DNA of 64,000 nucleotides from Bradyrhizobium diazoefficiens (lineage in GTDB: Bacteria > Pseudomonadota > Alphaproteobacteria > Rhizobiales > Xanthobacteraceae), in NCBI RefSeq assembly GCF_016616235.1, contig NZ_CP067100.1:4771001-4835000 (forward strand). The letters are read 5' to 3'. The translations under genes and the position numbers were made by a program. The notes below the pieces were generated by a model that was not told the origin of the DNA, did not search any database, and worked only from the letters and a program-made list of their open reading frames with translations. This document shows, piece by piece, positions 41,381 through 51,688 of the stretch (positions within the stretch are counted from its first letter, which is position 1; the number at the start of each line of letters is the position of its first letter).

Positions 41381-42658
41381 ATGACTGCACCACGCGACAA
41401 ACTCGGGCGCCCCATCGTCGTCGTCACCGGCATGGGCATCATGACCTCGCTCGGCGCCGGCAAGGCCGACAATTGGGCAAAGCTCGTCGCCGGCGAATCC
41501 GGCATCCGCACCATCACGCGCTTTCCGGTCGATGGCCTCAAGACCACGATGGCCGGCACTGTCGATTTCGTTAGTGTCGATCCGTTCTCCTCCACCGGAT
41601 TGTCCGAACGGATGGCGGAGCTGGTGACGCAGGAAGCGCTCGAGCAGGCCGGCATCGGCGCAAAGGCCGACTTCCCGGGCCCCCTCTTCCTCGCCGTTGC
41701 GCCGGTCGAGGTCGAATGGCCGCAGCGCCGCGAGCTCGGCCGCGCCGTCGGCACGACCGACTTCACCTATGACGATCTCTTGCGCATCTCCGGCGGCGGC
41801 AAGTACAGCGCCTATCACCACCGCTTCATGTTCGGCTCGGTCGCAGCCTATCTCGCCGAGACCTTCGGCACCAAGGGCTCGCCGATCTCGCTGTCGACGG
41901 CATGCGCATCCGGAGCCACCTCGATCCAGCTCGGCGTCGAGGCGATCCGCCGCGGCGAGACCGATGCTGCGCTGTGCGTCGCGACCGACGGCACCGTGAA
42001 CCCCGAAGCCTTGGTGCGCTTCTCGCTGCTCTCGGCGCTGTCGACCCAGAACGATCCGCCGCAGGCCGCCTCCCGTCCCTTCTCCAAGAACCGCGACGGT
42101 TTTGTCATGGCTGAAGGCGCCGGCGCGCTCGTGCTCGAGAGCTATGAAGCGGCAATCGCGCGCGGCGCAAAGATTCTCGGCGTGATCGCCGGCTGCGGCG
42201 AGCTCACCGATTCCTTCCACCGCACCCGCTCGTCCCCTGACGGCAAGCCGATCATCGGCTGCATGAACAAGACGCTGGCCGATGCCGGCATGACGCCGGA
42301 CCAGATCGACCACATCAACGCGCACGGCACCGCGACGCCCGAGAACGACAAGATGGAGTTCAACACGACGTCGGCCGTGTTCGGCGATCTTGCGCAGAAG
42401 ATCCCGGTCACCTCCAACAAGTCGATGGTTGGCCACACCATCTCGGCCGCAGGCGCGGTCGAGGCGATCTTCTCGCTGCTCACGCTCGAGCATCAGCGCA
42501 TCCCGCCGACGATCAACTACGACAATCCGGATCCGACGATCCTGTTCGACGTCGTCGGCAACAAGGCGCGCGATGCCCGCGTCACCGCGGTGATGTCGAA
42601 TTCGTTCGGCTTCGGCGGCCAGAACGCCTCGCTCATCCTGACCCGCGAACCGGCCTGA
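41381..42658 (+). CDS. fabF1XL: beta-ketoacyl-ACP synthase (FabF1XL)
   Basis: A 425-residue condensing enzyme with the full catalytic triad: STACASGATS (cysteine), INAHGTATPEND and KSMVGHTISAAG (both histidines). It extends acyl chains on AcpXL toward very long lengths, presumably as a heterodimer with the preceding silent subunit. The lpxXL start lies nine bases after its stop. In Rhizobium an alcohol dehydrogenase gene usually follows here; it is missing. Confidence 0.92.
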   Translation: MTAPRDKLGRPIVVVTGMGIMTSLGAGKADNWAKLVAGESGIRTITRFPVDGLKTTMAGTVDFVSVDPFSSTGLSERMAELVTQEALEQAGIGAKADFPGPLFLAVAPVEVEWPQRRELGRAVGTTDFTYDDLLRISGGGKYSAYHHRFMFGSVAAYLAETFGTKGSPISLSTACASGATSIQLGVEAIRRGETDAALCVATDGTVNPEALVRFSLLSALSTQNDPPQAASRPFSKNRDGFVMAEGAGALVLESYEAAIARGAKILGVIAGCGELTDSFHRTRSSPDGKPIIGCMNKTLADAGMTPDQIDHINAHGTATPENDKMEFNTTSAVFGDLAQKIPVTSNKSMVGHTISAAGAVEAIFSLLTLEHQRIPPTINYDNPDPTILFDVVGNKARDARVTAVMSNSFGFGGQNASLILTREPA

Positions 42659-42666
42659 CCGGACGC

Positions 42667-43599
42667 ATGGCGCTGCTTCCTGCGAGCACGAAGGCCCGCG
42701 CGCGGGAGCTTGCCAAAACGGTCGGCGGAGGCCTGATCGGCGCCGCCACCGTCGGCATGCTGCGTACCACACGCTATTTCGACCCGGTCAAGACGGCGGA
42801 TTTTTTCGCGCGGGTGACGAAGCTGATCGGCCCGCGCCTGCGCGAGCATCGCATCGGCCGCGCCAACCTCACCGCGGCGTTTCCCGAGAAGTCGCCGGAG
42901 GAGATCGAGCAGATCCTGATGGGCGTGTGGGACAATCTCGGCCGGGTCGGCGCCGAATTCGCTCACATGGACCAGGTTTGGGACTACAATCGCGAGCACC
43001 CGGAGAACAGCAGGATCGAGCTGTCCGAGCGCAGCATCGAGCTGTTCGACCAGATCCGTGAGGACGGCAAGCCGGCGCTGATTTTTGCAGCCCATCTCGC
43101 CAATTGGGAATTGCCGGCGCTCGCCGCGGTCGCGCATGGGCTCGATGCTGCGATCCTCTACCGCAGGCCGAACATCGCCTCTGCCGACCGCATCATCCAG
43201 GAGATGCGCCAGGTCAACATGGGCACGCTGATCCCGGCCGGCCGCGACGCACCGCTCCGGCTCGGGCAGGCGCTGAAAGAGGGCAAGCACGTCGCGATGC
43301 TGATCGACCAGTATCTGACCAGCGGCGTCGAGGTCACCTTCTTCGGCCGCAAGACCCGCGCCAATCCGACGCTTGCCCGACTGCTGCGCCAGGTCGAATG
43401 CCCAATCCACGGCGTCCGCATCATCCGCCTGCCCGGCGGCCGCTTTCGCGGCGAGCTGACCGAAGAGGTCCAGCCGGTGCGCGGCGCCGACGGCAGGATC
43501 GACATCCAGGGCACGATGCAGGCGGTCACGAGCGTGGTGGAGAGCTGGGTCCGCGAGCATCCCGAGCAGTGGCTGTGGCTGCACCGGCGGTGGCGGTAG
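42667..43599 (+). CDS. lpxXL: lipid A very-long-chain acyltransferase, LpxL/HtrB family
   Basis: A 310-residue membrane-associated acyltransferase that moves the very long acyl chain from AcpXL to Kdo2-lipid A. The family H(X4)E catalytic motif is present in AAHLANWELPAL. An N-terminal hydrophobic stretch (GGGLIGAATVGML) anchors it to the inner membrane. Last gene of the operon, followed by a palindromic repeat. Confidence 0.88.
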   Translation: MALLPASTKARARELAKTVGGGLIGAATVGMLRTTRYFDPVKTADFFARVTKLIGPRLREHRIGRANLTAAFPEKSPEEIEQILMGVWDNLGRVGAEFAHMDQVWDYNREHPENSRIELSERSIELFDQIREDGKPALIFAAHLANWELPALAAVAHGLDAAILYRRPNIASADRIIQEMRQVNMGTLIPAGRDAPLRLGQALKEGKHVAMLIDQYLTSGVEVTFFGRKTRANPTLARLLRQVECPIHGVRIIRLPGGRFRGELTEEVQPVRGADGRIDIQGTMQAVTSVVESWVREHPEQWLWLHRRWR

Positions 43600-43615
43600 G
43601 CGGGCTGGTCTCTGT

Positions 43616-43699
43616 TGCCGTCATTCCGGGGCGATGCAAAGCATCGAACCCGGAATCTCGAGATCCGGGTCTGGTGCTTCGCACCATCCCGGAATGACA
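43616..43699. repeat. palindromic repeat after lpxXL
   Basis: Outer arms GTCATTCCGGG / CCCGGAATGAC with two inner hairpins (GATGCAAAGCATC and the TGGTGCTTCGCACCA stem). Lies between convergent lpxXL and the PotF-like gene, a likely transcript end. Confidence 0.7.
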
Positions 43700-43706
43700 G
43701 CATCAA

Positions 43707-44819
43707 CTACCGCCCCGTCTTCACCTTGGTCCACAGCCGGTTGATGATGCGCTGGGTCGCCGGCTCGCGCGCGGTGATGACGAACAGTTTTGCGAGCGTC
43801 GCCTCGTCCGGATAGATGTTCTTGTCGTTCAGAATCTTCGGATCGACCAGCTTCTGGCTGGCGAGGTTGCCGTTGGCGTAGGACAGGAAGTCCGAGTTCT
43901 TGGCGGCAACGTCGGGGCGGTAGAGATAGTTGATCAGCTCGTAGGCTTCGTTGACGTTCTTGGCTTCGGCGGGGATCGCGAAATTGTCGAAGAACATCTG
44001 CGCGCCCTCCTTCGGGATCGCATAGCCGATCTCGATGCCGCTCTTGGCTTCCGCCGCGCGGGCGCGGGCCTGCATGATGTCGCCGGACCAGCCGACCACG
44101 AAGCAAATCTCGCCGGTCGCAAGCGCGCTCAGGTATTCGGAGGAGTGGAACTTGCGCACGAAGGGGCGGACTTTTGCGACGATTTCGGCGGCCTTCTCCA
44201 GGTCAGCCTGCTTGGTCGAGTTGGGATCCAGCCCGAGATAGTTCAGGGCCGCGGGAAAGATGTCGTCGGCGGAGTCGAGCATGTGGACGCCGCAGTCTTT
44301 GAACTTCGCCAAGTTCTCCGGCTTGAAGACGATATCCCAGCTGTCGATCTTCGCGTCCGCTCCCAGGATCGCCTTCGCCTTGGCGACGTTGTAGCCGATG
44401 CCCGTCGTGCCCCACATGTAGTTGGCGGCGAAATCGTTGCCGGGATCGTAGGTCGCAAGGTGCTTGGTCACCATCGGCCAGGCGTTGCTAAGGTGCGGCA
44501 GCTTCGACTTGTCGAGCTTCTGGAAGATGTTCGCCTTGATCTGGCGCTGCAGGAAATAGGCCGTGGGCACCACGACATCGTAGCCGGACTTGCCGGCCAT
44601 CAGGCGCGTCTCCAGCGTCTCGTTGGCATCGAAGGTGTCATAGACCACCTTGATGCCGGTCTCCCTGGTGAAGGCCTCGAGGACACCTGGCGCCATGTAG
44701 TTGGACCAGTTGTAGAAGTTGACGACCCGCTCGTCGGCCCCGGCGGGGGCGGAGAGCAACGTCAGCGCCGCGGCGATTGCGAAACCAAGGCCAAATCCGC
44801 AGCGGCTGACGTTCGTCAT
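43707..44819 (-). CDS. polyamine ABC transporter substrate-binding protein (PotF-like)
   Basis: A 370-residue periplasmic receptor. The signal peptide ends PAGADE near residue 29. VNFYNWSNYM opens the mature part, as in PotD/PotF, followed by KSGYDVVVPTAYFLQRQ and the VGWSGDIMQA pocket segment. No permease or ATPase genes are adjacent, so it works with a transporter elsewhere. It follows an aminotransferase gene with six bases between them, hinting at a shared transcript. Confidence 0.88.
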   Translation of the reverse strand: MTNVSRCGFGLGFAIAAALTLLSAPAGADERVVNFYNWSNYMAPGVLEAFTRETGIKVVYDTFDANETLETRLMAGKSGYDVVVPTAYFLQRQIKANIFQKLDKSKLPHLSNAWPMVTKHLATYDPGNDFAANYMWGTTGIGYNVAKAKAILGADAKIDSWDIVFKPENLAKFKDCGVHMLDSADDIFPAALNYLGLDPNSTKQADLEKAAEIVAKVRPFVRKFHSSEYLSALATGEICFVVGWSGDIMQARARAAEAKSGIEIGYAIPKEGAQMFFDNFAIPAEAKNVNEAYELINYLYRPDVAAKNSDFLSYANGNLASQKLVDPKILNDKNIYPDEATLAKLFVITAREPATQRIINRLWTKVKTGR

Positions 44820-44824
44820 CCTCC

Positions 44825-46003
44825 CTACCTCTTGCGACCGCGCACCGCGTCCGACAGCCGCTCCAGTGCCGTGTCGAGCGTCTCGTCTTTCTTGGCAAAG
44901 CAGAAGCGCACCACTGATGTCACCGGGTCCTGCTCGTAGAACGCCGAGACCGGGATCGCTGCCACCTTGTAATCCTTCACGATGCGCCAGCAGAACTCGG
45001 TGTCGCTCTCGTTCAAGCCCAGCGGCGACAGGTCGACGGTGAGGAAGTAGGTGCCCTGCGACCTCAGGACGGGGAAGCCGAGACTCTCGAGGCCCCTGGT
45101 GAGGCGGTCCCTGCTCCGGGTCAGGTCCTTGCGCATCGACAGGAAGTAGTCGTCGGACTTACCGAGACCGTAGGCGACGGCGGCCTGCAGGTTCGGCGCG
45201 GTGGTGAAGGTCAGGAACTGGTGCACCTTGGCGGCGACGCGCAAGAGCTGTGGCGCGGCGCAGACAAAGCCGATCTTCCAGCCCGTGAGCGAAAAGATCT
45301 TGCCGGCCGAGCCGACCTTGATGGTCCGCTCGCGCATGCCGGGGATGGTGATCAGCGGGGTATGCTTGTGCTCGTCGAAGGTGACATGCTCCCAGACCTC
45401 GTCGCAGATCGCGATGGCGTCGAACTCCTGGCAATAGCGCGCCAGCAACTCAAGGTCCTCGCGCGGATAGACCACCGCGCTGGGATTCAGGGGATTGTTG
45501 AACAGCACCGCCTTGGTCTTTGAATTGAAGACGCTTTTCAGCATGTCCTCATTCAAGCGCCAGTGCGGCGGCTCGAGCCGGACGAGGCGCGGAATGCCGC
45601 CGGCCTGGCGGATGATCGGCAGGTAGGAATCGTAGACCGGCTGGAAGCAGACTACCTCGTCGCCGGGCTGCACCACCGCGAGGATGGCCGAGGTCAGCGC
45701 CTCGGTGCCGCCGGAGGTCACCATCACCTCGCTCATCGGGTCGAGCTTGAGACCGTGCCAGTGGCCGTAATGGGTCGCGATCGCCTGGCGCAGCTCTGGC
45801 AGGCCCATCATCGATGGATACTGGTTGTACCCGTTTAGCGACGCCTCGGCCGCGGCGCGGCGGATGTCCTCGGGGCCGGGATCGTCGGGGAAGCCCTGGC
45901 CGAGATTGATGGCATTGTTGTCGCGCGCGGCTTGCGACATCGCCTCGAAGATGGTGACGGGCAGGTCCGCGAAGACCTTGTTCAGGGACGAGCTTTTGGA
46001 CAT
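44825..46003 (-). CDS. class I/II PLP-dependent aminotransferase
   Basis: A 392-residue cytoplasmic aminotransferase. NLGQGFPDDPGPEDI marks the kynurenine/methionine-aminotransferase-like subgroup; the pyridoxal-binding lysine is in GSAGKIFSLTGWKIG. NNPLNPS and CDEVWEHVTFD are the cofactor-contacting blocks. Substrate is uncertain: aromatic amino acids, kynurenine or methionine fit the subgroup. Lies between the rhodanese and PotF-like genes. Confidence 0.88.
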   Translation of the reverse strand: MSKSSSLNKVFADLPVTIFEAMSQAARDNNAINLGQGFPDDPGPEDIRRAAAEASLNGYNQYPSMMGLPELRQAIATHYGHWHGLKLDPMSEVMVTSGGTEALTSAILAVVQPGDEVVCFQPVYDSYLPIIRQAGGIPRLVRLEPPHWRLNEDMLKSVFNSKTKAVLFNNPLNPSAVVYPREDLELLARYCQEFDAIAICDEVWEHVTFDEHKHTPLITIPGMRERTIKVGSAGKIFSLTGWKIGFVCAAPQLLRVAAKVHQFLTFTTAPNLQAAVAYGLGKSDDYFLSMRKDLTRSRDRLTRGLESLGFPVLRSQGTYFLTVDLSPLGLNESDTEFCWRIVKDYKVAAIPVSAFYEQDPVTSVVRFCFAKKDETLDTALERLSDAVRGRKR

Positions 46004-46011
46004 CGGGCCGA

Positions 46012-46338
46012 TCAGCCGCCGACCTTGCTGGGAAGACCTGCCGCCTTCCAGCCGAGCATGCCGCCGGCCAGATGCTTGTCATAAGGCAAACCCGCCGCCT
46101 GCGCCGCGAGCGAGGCGGTCACCGAGCGCTTGCCCGAGCGGCAGGCGAACACGACCTCCTTGCCTTGCGGGTCGGGGATCGCCTTGGGGTCGAAGGTCGA
46201 GAGCGGTACGACGACGCCATACGGATAGGCCTCGGCCTGGACCTCGTTCGGCTCGCGGACGTCGACGAGCAGATAGCGGCCCTCCTCGACACCCTTGGAG
46301 ACCTCCTCCGGGGTCAGATCCTGCACTTGATTTGCCAC
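46012..46338 (-). CDS. rhodanese-like domain protein
   Basis: A 108-residue single rhodanese domain. LLVDVREPNEVQAEAYP is the CH2-A region and the active cysteine sits in VVFACRSGKRSV. It can carry a persulfide for sulfur transfer. GTG 46338 with GGAGG five bases upstream is the preferred start; the longer reading is arginine-rich. Eight bases before the aminotransferase gene. Confidence 0.87.
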   Translation of the reverse strand: MANQVQDLTPEEVSKGVEEGRYLLVDVREPNEVQAEAYPYGVVVPLSTFDPKAIPDPQGKEVVFACRSGKRSVTASLAAQAAGLPYDKHLAGGMLGWKAAGLPSKVGG

Positions 46339-46516
46339 TTCATCCTCCAACGTCGCAGCCGCATGCCGGGGCGATCCCGGCCGGCGGGCAAACTCGCCTC
46401 TCGGCTCACGAAAATCAAGCGCTACAAAGGCTTGAGCCGCGCGGCGCAAGTTAAAGCTAAATCGCAGCGACTTGAAGGGGCGGTTTGAGGGACTTCAACT
46501 CTCTCATCAGGTTCGG

Positions 46517-46621
46517 TGTCATTCCCCGCGAAGGCGGGGAATCCAGTAGGCCGCGGCTTATCGGTTCAATCACAACCGTCTCGGAGTACTGGATCGCCCG
46601 GTCAATGCCGGGCGATGACAG
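46517..46621. repeat. palindromic intergenic repeat, copy 2 of the 32004 family
   Basis: Shares the GCGGCTTNTCGGTTCAATCAC core and the terminal GGGCGATGACA with the element at 32004-32107. It lies between the kup1 stop and the rhodanese start. Confidence 0.7.
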
Positions 46622-46633
46622 CAGTGGAAGCCG

Positions 46634-48562
46634 CTAGATCGTCACCTGGGTGCCGACCTCGACCACGCGGCCGCTGGGGATCTGGAAATAGTCGGTGGCG
46701 TCGTTGGCGGAGCGGCTGAGCGAGATGAACAGCCGGTCCTGCCAGCGCGGCATGCCGGAATGGGCGGCGGGCTTGAGCGCCCGGCGCGACAGGAAGAACG
46801 AGGTCGACATGATGTCGAACTGCCAGCCGAGCTTGCGGGCGATGGCGAGGGCCTTCGGCACGTTGGGCGATTCCATGAAGCCGAACTTCAGCGTCACCTT
46901 GGAGAAGGTGGGCGAGATCTGCTCGAGCTTGACGCGCTCGGCCGGATCGATGCGCGGGGTCTGCGCGGTCTCGATGGTGAGGATGACGTTCTTCTCATGC
47001 AGCACCTTGTAGTGCTTTAGGCTATGCATCAGCGCCGTCGGCGCGCTGAGGGGGTCCGAGGTCAGGAACACGGCGGTGCCAGGCACGCGCTGCGGCGGCC
47101 GCTTCTCCAGCATGGCGACGAGGTCGGCGAGCGGGAACTCCAGCTTGCGCGACTTCTCGAACAGCAGCCGGCTGCCGCGCCGCCACGTGTACATCATGAG
47201 GATCATCAGCGCGCCGAGCGCCAGCGGCACCCAGCCGCCCTCGAATACCTTGAGCAGATTGGCGGCGAGGAAGGTCAGGTCGAGGAACAGGAAGGGGACG
47301 ATCAGCGCGGCGGCAGCGACCGGCGACCAGCGCCAGGCCTTCCAGATCACGACGAAGCCCATCATCGCCGTGACCACCATGGTGCCGGTGACGGAGATGC
47401 CGTAGGCCGAGGCCAGCGCGCTGGAGGAACGGAACAGCAGCACCAGCAGCACCACCGCGACCAGCAGCAGCTGGTTGATGCGCGGGATGAAGATCTGGCC
47501 GGAATGGGCTTCCGACGTATGGCGAATTTCGAAGCGCGGCAGCAGGCCGAGCTGGATCGCCTGGCGCGTCAGCGAGTAAGCGCCAGTGATGACCGCCTGG
47601 CTGGCGATGACGGTGGCCATGGTGGCGAGCACGACCATGCCGCCGCGCACCCAGCCCTGCGGAAACAGCTGAAAGAACGGGCTCTCGAGCGCGCCGGGAT
47701 CGCCGAGGACAAGAGCGCCCTGCCCCAGATAGTTCAGCGCCAGCGACGGCAGCACGATGAAGAGCCAGGCGGTCTGGATCGGCCGCTTGCCGAAATGCCC
47801 GAGGTCGGCGTAGAGCGCCTCGGCGCCGGTGACGGCGAGGAACACCGCGCCCAGCGTCACGAAGCCGATGATGCCGTGGTGGAGCATGAACGACACGGCA
47901 TAGAGCGGGTTCAGCGCGAACAGCACCTGCGGCTGCTGCATGATCGGGTGGATCGCCGCGATCGCGATCACCGCGAACCAGACGCACATGATTGGGCCAA
48001 AGAAAGCCGCAACGCGCGCCGTGCCGCGTGACTGCACGGCGAACAGGCAGACCAGGATCACCACCGTCAGCGGAACGATATAGGGCTCGAATGTCAGCGT
48101 GACGTCCTTCATGCCTTCGATCGCCGACAGCACCGAAAGCGCCGGCGTGATCACGGCGTCGCCGTAGAACAGGGCGCCGGAAATGATGCCGAGCAGGACG
48201 ATGGTCGCCCCGCCGGTGCCGACCGCGCGCTGGGCCAGCGCCATCAGCGCCAGCGTGCCGCCCTCGCCGTTGTTGTCGGCGCGGAGCAGGATCACGACGT
48301 ATTTGAGCGTCACCACGACGATCAGCGCCCACAGGATCAGGGAGAGCACGCCCAGCACGGCTGCCGGCGTGGCAACCCCTTCGGCGCCCGAAGCCGCCGT
48401 CACCGCCTCGCGGAACGCGTAGAGCGGGCTGGTGCCGATATCGCCATAGACCACGCCGATGCTGCCGAGCGTCAGCGCGCCGAAGCCGGCGGTGGTGTGG
48501 GCATCGCCATGCCCATTGGCCGCCGCCGTTTCCGGGGCGGAAATCGCTACGTCGCTAATCAT
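46634..48562 (-). CDS. kup: potassium uptake permease Kup (copy 1)
   Basis: A 642-residue inner-membrane potassium:proton symporter. [18 protein letters not shown] near residue 35 is the family signature; about twelve hydrophobic helices follow, then a cytoplasmic C-terminal domain with [12 protein letters not shown]. Its C-terminus [16 protein letters not shown] is almost the same as that of the next kup gene, evidence of tandem duplication. Confidence 0.95.
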   Translation of the reverse strand: MISDVAISAPETAAANGHGDAHTTAGFGALTLGSIGVVYGDIGTSPLYAFREAVTAASGAEGVATPAAVLGVLSLILWALIVVVTLKYVVILLRADNNGEGGTLALMALAQRAVGTGGATIVLLGIISGALFYGDAVITPALSVLSAIEGMKDVTLTFEPYIVPLTVVILVCLFAVQSRGTARVAAFFGPIMCVWFAVIAIAAIHPIMQQPQVLFALNPLYAVSFMLHHGIIGFVTLGAVFLAVTGAEALYADLGHFGKRPIQTAWLFIVLPSLALNYLGQGALVLGDPGALESPFFQLFPQGWVRGGMVVLATMATVIASQAVITGAYSLTRQAIQLGLLPRFEIRHTSEAHSGQIFIPRINQLLLVAVVLLVLLFRSSSALASAYGISVTGTMVVTAMMGFVVIWKAWRWSPVAAAALIVPFLFLDLTFLAANLLKVFEGGWVPLALGALMILMMYTWRRGSRLLFEKSRKLEFPLADLVAMLEKRPPQRVPGTAVFLTSDPLSAPTALMHSLKHYKVLHEKNVILTIETAQTPRIDPAERVKLEQISPTFSKVTLKFGFMESPNVPKALAIARKLGWQFDIMSTSFFLSRRALKPAAHSGMPRWQDRLFISLSRSANDATDYFQIPSGRVVEVGTQVTI

Positions 48563-48705
48563 GGGAAAGCCCGATGGCCTCTAAAGATGCTTCACTGCAC
48601 AACGGCGGAAGAGCGCGCGGCTTATAGTCCTGCGCTGCCGGCATAGCCTAGCCCGATTCTGGGCCCTCGCCATGCGAATTTCGCATGGGTTCGGCAGTTG
48701 CGTTT

Positions 48706-50604
48706 TCAAATAGTCACTTGGGTTCCGACTTCAACCACCCGCCCGGTGGGAATCTGGAAATAGTCGGTGGCATCGTTCGCGGACCGGCTCAGGGCGATGA
48801 ACAGATGGTCCTGCCACAGCGGCATGCCCGACTGCGCCGAGGCCTTCAGCGATCTCCGCGACACGAAGAACGATGTCGACATGATGTCGAACTGCCAGCC
48901 CTGCTTACGCGCGATTGCCAGCGCCTTCGGCACGTTGGGCTGCTCCATAAAGCCGAAGCGCAGGCGGACCTTCGAGAACTTGTCGCTGATCTTCTCCATC
49001 CGGAAGCGTTCGGACAGATCGACCCGCGGCGTATGCGCGGTCTCAATGGTCAGGATCACGTTGTGCTCGTGCAGCACCTTGTTGTGCTTGAGATTGTGCA
49101 GCAGCGCGGTCGGCACGAAAGCGGGATCGCTGGTCAGGAACACCGCGGTGCCCTTGACGATATGCGGCGGCCGCTTCTCCAGGCTGCGGATCAGATCGTC
49201 GAGCGGCACCTCGATCCGGCGCGTCTTCTGGATCAGGATGCCGGTCCCCTTGCGCCAGGTCCAGATCGTCCCGGCCATAGCCGCGCCGAACAGCAGCGGC
49301 ACCCAGGCGCCTTCGAGCAGCTTGAGCAGGTTGGCGCTGAAGAAGGTCATGTCGACCATGACGAAGGGCAGGATCACGACCGCGGCGGTCGCGGCGCGCC
49401 AATTCCACAGCTTCCAGATCACGAGGAAGCCCATGATGCCGTCGGCCACCATGGTGGTGGAGACCGCGATGCCATAGGCCGATGCCAGGTTGCTGGGCGT
49501 GTGGAACAGCAGCACCAGCAGCATCACGCCGATCAGCAGAAGCCGGTTCACCCGCGGCAGATAGATCTGGCCGGCATGGGTTTCGGAGGTGTAGCGCACC
49601 TCGAAGCGCGGCAGCAGGCCGAGCTGCACGGCCTGATAGACCAGCGAATAGGCGCCGGTGATCACCGCCTGGCTCGCGATCACGGTGGCGGCGGTCGCAA
49701 GGCCGACCAGCGGCAGCACCAGATGCTCGGGCACCATGCGGTAGAAGGAATGCTCGATCGCGCTGGGATCGGACAGCACCAGCGCGCCCTGCCCGAAATA
49801 GTTGATCAGCAGCGAGGGCAGCACGAAGAACATCCAGGCCGACTGGATCGGCTTGCGGCCGAAATGGCCGAGATCGGCGTAAAGCGCCTCGCCGCCGGTG
49901 ACCGCCAGGAACACGGCGCCCAGCGTCACCAGGCCGATCGTGCCGTGCGACAGCAGGAATTGCAGCGCGTAATAGGGATTGATCGCCGCCAGCACCGACG
50001 GATCGTCGGCGATGTGGACGGCGCCCAGCACCGCCAGCACCGCGAACCAGACCACCATCACCGGGCCGAATGCAGAGGCCACCAGCGCCGTGCCTTTGCT
50101 CTGCACCGCGAACAGCAGCGCCAGGATCAGGACCGTGAGCGGCACGACATAATGCTCGAACGCAGGCGTTGCGAGCTTCAGTCCGTCGACCGCCGACAGC
50201 ACCGAGATCGCCGGCGTGATCATGGAATCGCCGATGAACATGGAGGCGCCGACCACGCCAAGCGCAAGCAGGAACCAGCTGCGCCGCCCCAGCGCGCGCT
50301 GGCCGAGCGCCATCAGGGACAGCGTGCCGCCCTCCCCGTTATTGTCCGCGCGCAGCAGCAGCAGCACGTATTTCGCGGTGACGACGATCAGCAGCGCCCA
50401 CAGGATCAGTGAGAGCACGCCGAGCACGATGACCCGCGAGACCGGCTCGCCGTGGGCGGCGCCCCTGACCGCCTCGTGGAATGCGTAGAGCGGCGAGGTG
50501 CCGATATCGCCGAAGACGACGCCGATACTCCCGAGCGTAAGGGCCCAAAAGCCTGAGGTGACCGGCCCGTCCTGGGTCTCGGCCTGTGTGATGCTCGCCG
50601 TCAT
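48706..50604 (-). CDS. kup: potassium uptake permease Kup (copy 2)
   Basis: A 632-residue paralog of the neighbouring Kup, with [18 protein letters not shown] near residue 25, the same twelve-helix core and the [13 protein letters not shown]-terminal domain. ATG 50604 matches the usual N-terminus; no clear ribosome binding site precedes it, and an upstream start at 50679 would add a basic extension. Separated from copy 1 by 143 bases, so each may have its own promoter. Confidence 0.93.
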   Translation of the reverse strand: MTASITQAETQDGPVTSGFWALTLGSIGVVFGDIGTSPLYAFHEAVRGAAHGEPVSRVIVLGVLSLILWALLIVVTAKYVLLLLRADNNGEGGTLSLMALGQRALGRRSWFLLALGVVGASMFIGDSMITPAISVLSAVDGLKLATPAFEHYVVPLTVLILALLFAVQSKGTALVASAFGPVMVVWFAVLAVLGAVHIADDPSVLAAINPYYALQFLLSHGTIGLVTLGAVFLAVTGGEALYADLGHFGRKPIQSAWMFFVLPSLLINYFGQGALVLSDPSAIEHSFYRMVPEHLVLPLVGLATAATVIASQAVITGAYSLVYQAVQLGLLPRFEVRYTSETHAGQIYLPRVNRLLLIGVMLLVLLFHTPSNLASAYGIAVSTTMVADGIMGFLVIWKLWNWRAATAAVVILPFVMVDMTFFSANLLKLLEGAWVPLLFGAAMAGTIWTWRKGTGILIQKTRRIEVPLDDLIRSLEKRPPHIVKGTAVFLTSDPAFVPTALLHNLKHNKVLHEHNVILTIETAHTPRVDLSERFRMEKISDKFSKVRLRFGFMEQPNVPKALAIARKQGWQFDIMSTSFFVSRRSLKASAQSGMPLWQDHLFIALSRSANDATDYFQIPTGRVVEVGTQVTI

Positions 50605-50832
50605 GGAGGTGGAAAACGCTTCGTCCCTGGATTTGATCCGGCGCCTTTTGACGCTTCCTGCGCGCCTGTCAATTGGCACAACATAGCAGGCGCAGCGGCG
50701 GATGCTGTGACGCCGCGGCCACGCTCGCCGCTAGCGCGACGAGATGCCTCAGGTAAGATGGTAGCGCAAGGGGGCCTATCGTTTGGGCATGCTGTCTTCG
50801 CAGAATCGGTGCCCACCTCTCCGGATCATGCC

Positions 50833-51663
50833 TTAGGGCTTCAGATTCGGCGGCAGCGGCGGGTCTTCGCGCATCAGGGTGATGGTCACCCGGCGGTTGG
50901 CGGCGAGCGAGGGGTCATCCGGAAACAGCGGCTGGGTGTCCGCCTTGCCGGAGACGGCGAAGATGTGGGACGGCGGCAGGCCCTCGCGTTCGAGGATCTG
51001 GCGCACGGCATTGGCGCGGTCGGCCGAGAGGTCGAAGGCACCGTAGTCGCTGCGGGTCGGCACGAATCCGGCCGCGGTGTGGCCAGCGATGGAGACGCGC
51101 AGCGGCGTCGCCTTGAGCGGGATCGCGAGCTTCTCGATCAGGCGACGGGTACGGTCATAGGGCACCTTGGAGCCATCGGCGAACATCGATCGGCCGTCCT
51201 GGTCGACGATCTCGAGGTCAAGCCCCTGCTTGGTCTCCTCGAACATGATGTGCTTGGACATCTCGGTCAGTTCCGGCATGTCCTGGAGCGCCTGGCGGAG
51301 CGAGGCTGCGGCCAGCGCAAAATTGCGGTCGATCTTGATCTTCGCGCCCGAGGTCCGGTCGCGGTCTTCCTGGTCCGGCGTCGGCGTGTTGGAGGCATCC
51401 TCGGGCTGGATGTGGTCGACGTTCTTCAGCCGCGGTCGGGTCGGCAGGCCGTCGGATTCGACGATGCCGGCATAGCGCGCCTCGCTCTGCACGCCGAAAG
51501 CGTCGCGCATCGAGCCGGCCACGATCTTCAGCTTGTTGGCGTCCTGCGTCGAGAACGCGACGAGCATCACGAAGAAGCTCATCATCAGGCCCATCAGGTC
51601 GGCGAAGGTCACGAACCAGCCGTGACCGCCGCCGTGAGCATCGCCGCGCTTCTTCTTGGCCAT
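50833..51663 (-). CDS. motB: flagellar stator protein MotB
   Basis: A 276-residue inner-membrane protein with one transmembrane helix (about 16-38). The essential proton-binding aspartate is D22 in FADLMG. A linker and the OmpA-like peptidoglycan-binding domain follow (VSIAGHTAAGF, FDLSADRANAVRQIL, ANRRVTI). With MotA it makes the ion channel that powers the flagellar motor. Located 25 bases after motA with no other flagellar genes in the window. Confidence 0.9.
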   Translation of the reverse strand: MAKKKRGDAHGGGHGWFVTFADLMGLMMSFFVMLVAFSTQDANKLKIVAGSMRDAFGVQSEARYAGIVESDGLPTRPRLKNVDHIQPEDASNTPTPDQEDRDRTSGAKIKIDRNFALAAASLRQALQDMPELTEMSKHIMFEETKQGLDLEIVDQDGRSMFADGSKVPYDRTRRLIEKLAIPLKATPLRVSIAGHTAAGFVPTRSDYGAFDLSADRANAVRQILEREGLPPSHIFAVSGKADTQPLFPDDPSLAANRRVTITLMREDPPLPPNLKP

Positions 51664-51688
51664 CTGGCGAAATCCGGACCGGGCGGCG

